NCBI GenBank assembly: GCA_902778175.1
Contig: CACYWT010000021.1
Span: 1-64,000, forward strand
DNA from: an uncultured Ruminococcus sp.
Lineage (GTDB): Bacteria; Bacillota; Clostridia; Oscillospirales; Acutalibacteraceae
Direction of reading: 5' to 3'
DNA: 64,000 nucleotides
The notes beneath the pieces were generated by a model. The model was not told where the DNA came from and searched no databases. It saw nothing but the letters and a program-made list of their open reading frames with translations. Within the stretch, counting starts at the first letter, position 1. Every line of letters begins with the position of its first letter. Shown one piece after another: positions 24,305 to 32,352 of this stretch. The translations under genes were made by a program, and so were the position numbers.

Positions 24305-25921
24305 ATGAGAAACAAAAATGATAAATTCCCTGCGGTAAACATTATCGGCGCAGGTCTGGCAGGTCTGTCGGCTGCGCTTAGCCTTGCCCGTAAGGGGATA
24401 CCGTGCAGGCTGATATCTCCTATGCCGTCGGAACGTGCGCAGTCAGTCATGGCGGAGGGCGGCATAAATGCGTCCCTTGATACAATGGGAGAGAACGACA
24501 GCCCGGCGGAGCATTACAGCGATACAATGAAGGGCGGTGTTTATCTTGCCGACCCCAATTCCGTATGGAACCTTTGCAGCAAGGCTCCCGGAACAGTTAA
24601 TATGCTTTTATCTCTCGGGGCTGCGCTGAGAACTGAAAACGGCAGACCTGTTCTCAGAAATTTCGGCGGACAAAAGAAAAAGCGTACTGCTTATGCAAAA
24701 AGCAGTACTGGCAAGATACTTATGACTGCACTTATAGATGCAGTAAGACGATATGAATCTGAGGGAACTGTAAAAAGATATTCTCATCACAGACTTCATT
24801 CACTTGATATTGCAGACGGAAAATGCCGAGGTCTGGAAGCTGTTGATCTATACAGCAGGACGGTAATAAGTATGTCGGGATCGGTAATACTTGCGAGCGG
24901 AGGAATGAACAGTCTTTTTCCGGGCATGACAACAGGCTCGACAGTAAATACCGGAGATGTTACCGCGCTGGCATTTGCCTGCGGAGCAGAGCTTGCAAAT
25001 CCGGAATTTATACAGTATCACCCCACTACCTTTCCTATAACGGGAAAAAGATGCCTTGTCAGCGAGGCTGCAAGAGGTGAGGGAGGACGGCTGTTTGCTC
25101 TGCGCAACGGAAAGCCGTGGTATTTCATGGAGGAAAAATATCCCGAGCTTGGGAATCTTATGCCGAGAGATGTCGTATCAAGAGAAATGTACCTTGTAAT
25201 GAAGGATAAAGACTGCGGCGGTAAGGTTTACCTTGATATGACCGGGCTTGATAAAACAGTATGGGAAAATAAGCTTACCGATCTGCGCGAGGAATGTATC
25301 AGGTATCTCGGGACAGATCCGGCAAAGAAGCCTGTGGAGGTATCGCCGGGGATTCATTATTATATGGGCGGAATAAATGTTGACGAATATCACCGCACTA
25401 ATATTTCAGGACTTTATGCTGCCGGAGAGTGCGCCTGTCAGTATCACGGAGCTAACCGTTTGGGAGGAAATTCAATGCTCGGAGCAGTATTCGGAGGACA
25501 AATCGCCGCAGAAAGCGCCGCTTCTGAAACAGACGCTGATAATACCGGCGTGGAGGAAACCGTAAAAGCCGGAACAATCGAGATCATGCAGCCGACCGGG
25601 ATCCCCGGAGAAGCTGCGCAGCTGCTCCGGGATTCACTCGGGATCTTTCGCAGCGGCGAAAAGCTTGAAGCTGCCGCTGAAAAAATGCAGGAGCTTATCG
25701 ACAGCGAACAAGATGCCCTGCAAAGAAACCGTATGCTGCTCGGAAAGGCTGCTTTGCTCGGCGCATTGAACAGAAAGGAAAGCCGCGGAGCGCATACAAG
25801 GACAGACTATCCCGGAACTGATGACAAAAATTACCGCAAGACGACTGTTGCTGTTTTTGACGGCAAAGAAATAAAAGTCAGCTTTCGTGATATTCCTGAA
25901 AAAAGAGGTGAGGGCAAATGA
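24305..25921 (+). CDS. Fumarate reductase/succinate dehydrogenase-like flavoprotein
   Basis: A 538-residue FAD enzyme of the FrdA/SdhA/L-aspartate oxidase family. The FAD site GAGLAGLSAA is at residues about 13-22. Other family motifs are QYHPTTF, SEAARGEGG, the catalytic Arg in PRDVVSRE, GIHYYMGGI and GANRLGGNSML. The residue that carries covalent FAD in FrdA (His in RSHTVAAEGG) is Gln46 here (RAQSVMAEGG), so FAD should be non-covalent. There is no signal peptide, so it acts on the cytoplasmic side. The stop overlaps the Fe-S subunit gene. Likely reaction is fumarate to succinate, but an aspartate-oxidase-like or other substrate is possible. Confidence 0.82.
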   Translation: MRNKNDKFPAVNIIGAGLAGLSAALSLARKGIPCRLISPMPSERAQSVMAEGGINASLDTMGENDSPAEHYSDTMKGGVYLADPNSVWNLCSKAPGTVNMLLSLGAALRTENGRPVLRNFGGQKKKRTAYAKSSTGKILMTALIDAVRRYESEGTVKRYSHHRLHSLDIADGKCRGLEAVDLYSRTVISMSGSVILASGGMNSLFPGMTTGSTVNTGDVTALAFACGAELANPEFIQYHPTTFPITGKRCLVSEAARGEGGRLFALRNGKPWYFMEEKYPELGNLMPRDVVSREMYLVMKDKDCGGKVYLDMTGLDKTVWENKLTDLREECIRYLGTDPAKKPVEVSPGIHYYMGGINVDEYHRTNISGLYAAGECACQYHGANRLGGNSMLGAVFGGQIAAESAASETDADNTGVEETVKAGTIEIMQPTGIPGEAAQLLRDSLGIFRSGEKLEAAAEKMQELIDSEQDALQRNRMLLGKAALLGALNRKESRGAHTRTDYPGTDDKNYRKTTVAVFDGKEIKVSFRDIPEKRGEGK

Positions 25922-26637
25922 AATATCTGCTTGAGATATGGCGTCAAAGGGACAGGGAAACAGAGGGTTCCTTCAGGACTTATCTTTATGAAACGGATTC
26001 TTTGTCCGTTACTGTTGCATCTGCGCTTTCGGAGCTTAACGGAAGAAAAGAGCTTAAAGATATCAGCGGCGAAATAACAGAAAAAATCGTATGGGAATGT
26101 AGTTGTCTGCAAAAGAAATGCGGCGCCTGCGCGATGCTTATTGACGGCAGACCGCGGCTTGCCTGTGATACAAAGCTGTCCGAAAACAAAAAGGGTAAAA
26201 TAAGACTGGAGCCGCTGAGAAAATTTCCGATAATTGCCGATCTTACGGCAGACAGGCAGGTAATATTTGACGACCTGAAAAGAATGCAGATCTGGTCTGA
26301 ATCGGAAATATTTGCAGATGACAGGAATAATTCCCTGATGTATGAGGCTTCACGCTGTATTCAATGCGGCTGCTGTCTTGAGGTCTGTCCGAATTTCGCG
26401 GCAGGAGAAAAATTCTACGGTATGTCCGCAATGGTGCCTGCCTCAAGACTTTTGGCGGTAATGAAAGGCAAAAACGGGAGTGATCTGAGAAAGCAGTATG
26501 GAAAAGTCATAACAGACGGGTGCGGAAAATCACTTGCCTGCCGTAACATTTGTCCTGCAGGCATAGACATAGAAGGACTGATGGCGAGATCAAATGCGGC
26601 AGTTCTTTGGAGATCGCTTTTCGGATTTATGCGATAA
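25918..26637 (+). CDS. Fumarate reductase/succinate dehydrogenase-like iron-sulfur subunit
   Basis: A 239-residue Fe-S protein matching FrdB/SdhB. An N-terminal plant-ferredoxin-like domain carries the [2Fe-2S] Cys in CSCLQKKCGACAM and LAC. A C-terminal domain has CIQCGCCLEVCPNF and a final set with CGKSLACRNICPAG, giving the [4Fe-4S] and third cluster. The start overlaps the flavoprotein stop by four bases. It would pass electrons between the flavin and a membrane cytochrome; the five-helix protein at 20373 is the only candidate anchor in the window. It is the last gene of the operon. Confidence 0.85.
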   Translation: MKYLLEIWRQRDRETEGSFRTYLYETDSLSVTVASALSELNGRKELKDISGEITEKIVWECSCLQKKCGACAMLIDGRPRLACDTKLSENKKGKIRLEPLRKFPIIADLTADRQVIFDDLKRMQIWSESEIFADDRNNSLMYEASRCIQCGCCLEVCPNFAAGEKFYGMSAMVPASRLLAVMKGKNGSDLRKQYGKVITDGCGKSLACRNICPAGIDIEGLMARSNAAVLWRSLFGFMR

Positions 26638-26754
26638 TTTTCCGGAGAATCATACTTTTTTTGCATTATTGTCTCAACATTAACGGTTGGTATCCTGCTG
26701 TTTTTTTATGCTTTATCATCGCGGATCAGGGCATTACTGTCTTTTCTCAAAAAA

Positions 26755-27435
26755 TCAGATCCCTGATTGAATGATTTCTGACAATTCAGTAAGCGAATGA
26801 ATAAGATGATCCGGTCTGACAGATGTAAAGCTCTTGTATTTCCGTTTTCTGTCGATCAGTGCAGCCTTCATACCCACTGACTGCGGTCCTTCGACATCAT
26901 CTGTCAGGCTGTCGCCCACGAAAAGACATTCTGAAGTAAGCCATCCTGTTCTTTCAAGAATAGTCGTGTAGAAAGCAGGAGAGGGTTTATATACTCTCAT
27001 ATCCTCCGAAGTAAATATGTACCTGAAACTCAGATGATTCTGTTCAAGATAATGCATCAGTGAATCGTTATCCGTTGTCGAACCGATAGCATATTCGATA
27101 CCTGCCCTGTCAAGATATGCGAGGATCTCGTATGTATCGGGGAAAGCATTCCTCTTTCCGAAAAGAACATCTGTCATCGGTCTGACCTCAGCTTTTGCAT
27201 CTGCATTTATTTTGTATCTTTCAAACATTTTTTCAAGACTCAATGCAAAAAACTCTTTTTCACTGTGAAAAGGACAGGTCTGCATCATTTCTTTTTTCAA
27301 AGCCTTCCACTCGGAATAGAATTCGTTTTTATCCAGACCGGAACCTGTATTATTAAGGATGATCCCTGCGGCATTGACGGAGGTTGTTCCCGTGTCGATC
27401 AATGTGCCGAAACAATCAAATATTATTTTAGTCAT
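26755..27435 (-). CDS. HAD-superfamily phosphatase
   Basis: A 226-residue haloacid-dehalogenase-fold hydrolase. Motif I is FDCFGTLID with nucleophile Asp7, motif II is GSTTDN, the Lys is in RVYKPSPAFY, and motif IV is FVGDSLTDDVEG. The alpha-helical cap between motifs I and II is typical of the YjjG/phosphoglycolate-phosphatase subfamily. An AAGGAGAG site precedes the ATG. It faces the FrdB-like gene and follows a decayed regulator. Substrate unknown; nucleotide or sugar phosphate are usual choices for the family. Confidence 0.85.
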   Translation of the reverse strand: MTKIIFDCFGTLIDTGTTSVNAAGIILNNTGSGLDKNEFYSEWKALKKEMMQTCPFHSEKEFFALSLEKMFERYKINADAKAEVRPMTDVLFGKRNAFPDTYEILAYLDRAGIEYAIGSTTDNDSLMHYLEQNHLSFRYIFTSEDMRVYKPSPAFYTTILERTGWLTSECLFVGDSLTDDVEGPQSVGMKAALIDRKRKYKSFTSVRPDHLIHSLTELSEIIQSGI

Positions 27436-27474
27436 AGTAAGCTCTCCTTATAAAGCATTTATGCTTTGCAGCAG

Positions 27475-27836
27475 CTATTTGCCGACATCGTGCAGAAGAG
27501 CCATCATATAGATCTCCTCCTGCGCCCGTTCGGAATAACCGGCTCTCTTTGCGATTTCCTTGGAATAATCTGCCACTCTGGTCGAATGACCTCTTGTATA
27601 ACTGTCCTTTGCATCTATTGTTCCTGTCAGGGTCTGAACTATCTGCAGTGAAAGCCTTTCGTTTTTCTTATGCTCCCGTATTATTTCCTTTGTCATACGG
27701 CGGACTTCTTTTTGCAGATCGTTCTGTAGTTTTATAAGCTTTATCGTATTGTGGACCCTCATCAGAAGAACAGACGGGCTGAACGGCTTTTTGACAAAAT
27801 CCATTGCCCCTGCCGCGAGAGCATTTGTTTCCGTTT
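27475..27836 (-). pseudogene. Remnant of a receiver-HD-domain (HD-GYP-like) response regulator
   Basis: The reading frame begins in the middle of a receiver domain (ETNALAAGAMDFVKKPFSP, the alpha4-beta5 region with the conserved Lys-Pro). It continues through a helical linker into an HD domain (DSYTRGHSTRVADYS, LLHDVGK) and stops right after HDVGK, before most of the catalytic domain. The first two thirds of the receiver and most of the HD-GYP domain are missing. Its 5' end is joined, in another frame, to the truncated kinase at 27837. It reads as a deletion product. Confidence 0.75.
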
Positions 27837-28762
27837 CGTTTTTCCTCTTTCACAGTCAGCGTTACAGAACCTTTTTCGGTATATTTCACAGCATTTGTCA
27901 GCAGATTGAGAATGATCTGCTTTATCCTTACATCATCGCCCCTCAGTATGGACGGCAGAGTTTCGTCAGCGTCAACTACCAGCTCAAGTCCTTTGTTTTT
28001 CGCTCTTTGAGCCGCCGAAGCGGCAAGATCGCTTATCAATGCGGCAGTGCTGTATTCCACAGGAATGATCTCCATTTTATTGTCCTCGATCTTTGAAAAA
28101 TCAAGGATGCTGTTGATGAGCGACAACAGTGTCTTTCCGGCATTCTGTATATTTGACGAGTAATCTTTTATACGCGGATCACTGGTTTCATGCATTATCA
28201 TTTCGTTCATTCCGAGAACCGTATTGATCGGGGTTCTTATTTCATGCGACATCTGGGCAAGAAAATCACTCTTTGCCTTATCAGCCTCGATTGCTGCATC
28301 AGCAGATTCCTTCAGCTTTCTGTTTGTCTTGTTCTGGAGCTTTGTCAGATTGGTCATGAGTATATATACAAGTATTACACAGGTTATCAGAGCAACAAGG
28401 CATATCGTTCCGGAAATCAGAGCGCTGCCGTAAACATAAAACAGATCGGTCACTACATATATTGAAAAGCCGGACATTTCATTCCTTGTGGAAATAATGA
28501 CCTTATATCTGTCGTCGTAATCCTTTATGATCCTTATGCTTTCGCCGTTGACCTCAACTGAATTATACGGCAGGCTGACAATATTCTGAGTATTGATCCA
28601 TTCGGAAAGCTGATATTCATAGTTTGCAGCGTTTCTCTGCATTTGTCCGGAGCCGTAGTTTATTGTTGTGGTGTAATTGATATATACACAGATAACTGTA
28701 ACTATGGACAATAGAGAAAGAATGATTGCCATGAAACGACTGCTTAAAGTGACATCATTCAC
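27837..28762 (-). pseudogene. Truncated hybrid-type sensor histidine kinase
   Basis: Two membrane helices (FMAIILSLLSIVTVICVYI and LISGTICLVALITCVILVYI) flank a small extracytoplasmic domain. They are followed by a coiled linker, an intact HisKA domain with SHEIRTP, and the first part of the ATPase (LRGDDVRIKQIILNLLTNAVKYTEKG). At about 27837-27850 homology breaks just after the N-box and runs out of frame into a receiver-HD remnant, so the G boxes and ATP lid are missing. The kinase should be inactive. Its start overlaps the stop of the upstream receptor gene (ATGA), showing an ancestral operon. Confidence 0.75.
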
Positions 28763-29908
28763 TTTCTGTTTTTTGTTATATTTTTTTTCTTCTTGTTTTT
28801 TTGTTGTATAAGTCCGGAATAGGACTGGAGCTTTGTTACAGTTTCGGACAGTCTTGAGCCAGCTTCTCTGATGCTGACGAATTCCTGTTCATAATCCGGC
28901 GAGTTCCTGATATTTTCCACACTGGAACCGCTGATGATCTTGTCGAGAGGCTCGCGCAGTTCCGCCGATATCTCAGAAAAATAGCTTTTTGCAGAATCAA
29001 GCTCCTCCTGTGATCTTTTTCCGTTTTTTGAAGCCAATAGATACAGGGTGATGATAATGCCGAAAATAGACAGTGATACGATCAGCATGACAATTATTGC
29101 AATATAAGATGTCTTGTAAAGATTCCATTGATTCTCGCTGACGATCAGATACCAGCCGAAACCTGAGGAAGTGGCAAAAATACTGTTGCCGCGCTGATTG
29201 ACGGATACGGTATGTTCGCTGCTTTTGACAAGAGAAAAGACGCCGGAATAATCCGGAAGCTCTTTACTGAGCTTTTTGCCGACAAGACTTTCGTCGGAGC
29301 AGCCGGCGATAATGCCGTCATCTGTAACGATAACAGCCTGCTGACTTTTATCCATATCCATCTGACGGATATGTCCCTGTATATTTTCCATTGTATAATC
29401 CATACAGGCGATTGATTTTCCGTCTGACAGCATTACAGAAACAGAAAAGCATATGTTTCCTGTCATTGCATCAACATAAGGGTCGGTTACATAGGCTTCG
29501 CCCTTCATTTTGAGTGCGCCTACATACCACGAGCGTTTTTCTATTATGTAATCATCTGCAGCCTCAAAATCCGGTATATAATACCAGCCGTCTGTAGCAA
29601 GATAAACATTAAAGCAAACTGAATCCGTCGCATCGATCATTTGTTTCTTTTTCTCACGGATAAAATCCTCGCATTTTTCCCGGTCGTTAATGAGCGGCTG
29701 GATCTCCAGCGCAAATTCAAGAGTTGACAGCTTTGAATCGTCAATGGTTTTTTCAAGATCTCCGCCGATCACCTCCAGCCATTCCTCACCGTATTTTGTT
29801 GCGCTTGACGTTGTGGCATCAAATACAACGGCGATCTCCGTAATATTAGCGGCTAAAAGCAGTAAAGCGACGACGGAAATTATCAGTATTGTTCTGAATT
29901 TTTTTCAT
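28759..29908 (-). pseudogene. dCache-type receptor with degenerate HisKA, frameshifted at its start
   Basis: The open frame below 29772 encodes a dCache-like sensor (YLATDGWYYIPDFEAADDYI, RSWYVGALKMKGEAYVTDPY), a membrane helix (SYIAIIVMLIVSLSIFGIII) and a HisKA-like helix pair in which the SHELRTPL equivalent is SAELREPL. The phosphoacceptor His is therefore absent, and no ATPase follows. Upstream, the same frame encodes the missing first helix (RTILIISVVALLLLAANI), but the natural ATG at 29908 is one base out of frame across a run of seven A. It is either a pseudogene, a sequence error, or a slippage-controlled gene. A GTG at 29772 would omit the anchor helix. Confidence 0.65.
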
Positions 29909-29946
29909 GTATTATCCTGCTCCCGTGTAAGACGTTTTTCAGTAGC

Positions 29947-30606
29947 TTATTTTTTTCCGAAGATCTCGTTTTCCTTTTTGATATATCCTTTCAGTACCGA
30001 GCCGATGGTGTAGAGAGAATCGTTGAATACGACTGAGGAGGTCAGACGGATAATTCTGCCTTCATAGAGGAATTTGCAGACATATTCTCCGCCGCACATC
30101 TGAATACCCTGACGTCCTTCATATTGCGGCAGATCTGAGCTTATGATGATATCCATGATCTTGTCATAAACTTCCTTGTCAGTTCTGTAGCCGCGGTGAA
30201 TTTCTTTAGTTGAACCGAAACCCGTATAATAGGTATGGATCTGATATTCTCCTGTTTTTTCGTCGAGGTAGAGGACGGTTTCGTCGCAGCTGTCACCGCA
30301 GCCGGTAGCGAGAGTTTTTTTGCAGCAGTCTACCAGCAAAGTCAGTCCGCTGTCATCGGGAGGATCATCCGCGTTTTCCGGCTGGGAAAATGCTTCCGGC
30401 GACATGAACACACCCTGAGGACTGAACGGAATGGGTCCGCTGACCGGCTGTTCAATGAATGTATTAATGAATGTATTATTGTTATTTACGGACTGAATAT
30501 TGTTCTGAATATCCTGTTTTGTCATTCCGCAGTTCGGACAGAATAATGATTCTTCCGGGAACTGATATCCGCATATGCAGCTTATCATTCTTTTTGTATC
30601 GTCCAT
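29947..30606 (-). CDS. Zinc-ribbon protein of unknown function
   Basis: A 219-residue protein. The N-terminus carries a zinc ribbon (CICGYQFPEESLFCPNCG, with paired Cys at residues about 10-12 and 24-27). An Asn-rich low-complexity linker follows, then a C-terminal domain of about 130 residues (LTLLVDCCKKTLATGCGDSC, FGSTKEIHRGYRTDKEVYDK) that I cannot place in a family. There is no signal peptide or membrane segment. AGGAGGT precedes the ATG. It stands upstream of the decayed receptor/kinase genes on the same strand and may once have been co-transcribed with them. Confidence 0.65.
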   Translation of the reverse strand: MDDTKRMISCICGYQFPEESLFCPNCGMTKQDIQNNIQSVNNNNTFINTFIEQPVSGPIPFSPQGVFMSPEAFSQPENADDPPDDSGLTLLVDCCKKTLATGCGDSCDETVLYLDEKTGEYQIHTYYTGFGSTKEIHRGYRTDKEVYDKIMDIIISSDLPQYEGRQGIQMCGGEYVCKFLYEGRIIRLTSSVVFNDSLYTIGSVLKGYIKKENEIFGKK

Positions 30607-30691
30607 TCTGATACCTCCTATATTAATTTGATGTTATATTATTATAGCAGTATTATGACGGGAAGCGCAATAGAAAATAAAAATTATTAAA

Positions 30692-30831
30692 TATAACCGC
30701 AAAGTATGTCCCCCGAGTCTCGCCTGCCGGCTCGGTCGGTGCTTCTGCTTCGCAGAGGTGTCCACTGGACACCCGCACCCTCTAAGGCAAGCCTACGGCT
30801 TGCCTTTGCTTGTTGAAAGCAAAGCTTTTAA
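30692..30831 (+). mobile_element. TATAACC...CTTTTAA hairpin repeat, copy E
   Basis: A 140-bp copy of the repeat family found four times at 43.9-45.2 kb. The left end TATAACCGCAAAGTATGTCC and right end (GGCAAGCC-TAC-GGCTTGCC hairpin, CTTTGCTT-GTTGA-AAGCAAAG hairpin, then CTTTTAA) match the other copies. The middle is different and holds another hairpin (GTGTCC-ACT-GGACAC). It lies in the intergenic region upstream of the zinc-ribbon gene. Confidence 0.8.
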
Positions 30832-30951
30832 GAAAATAAAAGATATTAATTATATGCAGCGCCGGATATTGTCCTCTATAGGAATTTTTTCGCTGTCTTT
30901 GAGATGTATTTTCTTGAATTTTCAGAATAAATCTATTACAATATAATTATA

Positions 30952-31011
30952 GGCAACACCGCACAAAGACCGCCTTGCAGCTTAGCACCACATCTGCTTG
31001 CTCTTTTTCCG
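30952..31011 (+). mobile_element. Truncated MITE (left end only)
   Basis: GGCAACACCGCACAAAGA and the next 40 bases follow the left part of the MITE at 5943 (CGCCTT, CAGCTTAGCACC, CTCTTTTTCCG). Similarity then ends at the diguanylate cyclase fragment. No right terminal repeat is present. Confidence 0.65.
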
Positions 31012-31321
31012 GTTTGCTGACAGTTGTGACTGTCATACAGTTCAGTGTTGCGCCTATGCTGGCGGTACTGTTTTCCGGCGCCCTCGGTCTGCACAGTCAG
31101 GCAAGGAAGGCAGCCTGTTCTTTATTCTGAGTCTGATAACAGAGATATGCTGCGCTCCGTTCGGATTGGTATTCACCTTTGATCAGAACGGATATTCACG
31201 CGGAGAGTTTTTTATTATATATGAGATGATGTATATAATCAGCCTGCTCTATCTTGCGGTCAGTCTGATAATAGTCGGATACAGATTCCAACACAGGGAT
31301 ATCATCACTATTCGATCCTAA
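31012..31321 (+). pseudogene. Fragment of a membrane-sensor diguanylate cyclase-type gene
   Basis: The first third reads LLTVVTVIQFSVAPMLAVLF, a typical membrane-sensor helix, in one frame. After about 31110 the continuing helices (FFILSLITEICCAPFGLVFT, MYIISLLYLAVSLIIVGYRF) are in another frame. It looks like the helical N-terminal half of a sensor protein, possibly of GGDEF type, broken by a frameshift. It lacks the start (replaced by a truncated MITE) and any output domain. The family is tentative. Confidence 0.45.
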
Positions 31322-31647
31322 ACTGGTGGAAGTTTTTCTGCGTCACAAGAAGGAATTTCTTGACTGATCCGTATGTAACCGTTTCTTAGCTAATATAAAT
31401 ATATGATATGAATCGTGTCGTCTGTATGATGATGCGATTCCTTCTGTTTTATGCTTTGAAAGAAAAATATTTCCGCAATGACAGTATTATTTATCAAAAA
31501 AACTGCGTAAAAAATGGATTATATTTCAATTTATTTGAAAAAGCTATAGATTTTTCGGAATAAATATGTTATTATCTATGGTGGTAACGATTGTACTTTC
31601 AGAAAAAGAAAGTATTGTATATAAATTTGGTAAAGGGTGTTTCAATA
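31322..31647. other. Intergenic region with a hairpin
   Basis: No gene seen. GAATCG (31410-31415) and CGATTC (31435-31440) form a stem followed by CTTCTGTTTT, a weak terminator. The rest is AT-rich and presumably contains the promoter of the P-loop gene, which I could not place with confidence. Confidence 0.35.
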
Positions 31648-32238
31648 ATGAATGAAAAAAGAATGATATTCGTGACTTCTCCGCCTGCCTGCGGAAAGAC
31701 AAAGCTTTCCAAGAAGCTTGCTACCGAGCTCAAGCATATAGTATATCTTGACAAGGATACGCTCATTCCGCTTTCAAAGCAGATATTCAAGGTTGCAGGT
31801 GAGGAATACAACAGAAGTTCCGAATTCTTCGAGAAAGAGATCCGCGATTACGAATATGATGTTATTATGGATCTTGCTTTCGAGGCTATCAAATATGAAG
31901 ATCTTGTCATGGTAAATGCTCCGTTTACTCAGGAAATACGCGACGACAAATATATTGCAGATCTGAGAAACAAGCTCAAGGATTACGGCGCAAAGCTTTC
32001 TGTTATATGGATCGTGACCGATCCCGAGGTATGCCATCAGAGAATGATCGACAGAGCTTCCGACCGTGATACATGGAAGCTTGAAAACTGGGAAGAATAC
32101 CTCAGTACAGTTAATTTCAATATTCCCGAGAATCTCCGCACGCCGGACGATGAATATGCTTTGCTGCTTTATCATAATTCTACTGACGAAATGGCTGCAG
32201 TGGATTTTGCAAAGCTTCTTGAAATATTTAATAATTGA
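31648..32238 (+). CDS. P-loop ATPase/kinase-like protein
   Basis: A 196-residue soluble protein. The start is 31648 after AAAGGG; a longer frame from 31591 has no ribosome site. A P-loop lies at residues about 8-16 (SPPACGKTK, a GKT loop with Ser in place of the usual first Gly). It is followed by LDKDTLIPLSKQ, MVNAPFTQEIRDDKY and IVTDPEVCHQRMIDRASDRD, the lid Arg pattern of small-molecule kinases. The fold is like the AAA_33/zeta-toxin or shikimate/gluconate-kinase groups. It probably phosphorylates a small molecule or nucleotide. No antitoxin is beside it, so a toxin role is unlikely. Confidence 0.65.
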   Translation: MNEKRMIFVTSPPACGKTKLSKKLATELKHIVYLDKDTLIPLSKQIFKVAGEEYNRSSEFFEKEIRDYEYDVIMDLAFEAIKYEDLVMVNAPFTQEIRDDKYIADLRNKLKDYGAKLSVIWIVTDPEVCHQRMIDRASDRDTWKLENWEEYLSTVNFNIPENLRTPDDEYALLLYHNSTDEMAAVDFAKLLEIFNN

Positions 32239-32352
32239 TTATATTCTTTTGTAAATGCGGAAAGAAAGATCGTTGTCAGACCCGGTTATGCTCCGTGTTT
32301 TCATAATGCGGCTCAGTGATGCCGCAGTCAGATCGTGGAAAGGAAAGAGATA

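Noticed and set aside
30952-31011. Part of the sensor fragment coding region
   Set aside because: These bases match the MITE left end, so the apparent N-terminal residues of the reading frame there are not ancestral protein.
31648-32238. Zeta-type toxin
   Set aside because: The P-loop is compatible, but there is no antitoxin gene beside it and the protein resembles small-molecule kinases as well.
32239-32352. T-box leader before aspS
   Set aside because: The gap is only about 110 bases and shows no T-box sequence or specifier hairpin.
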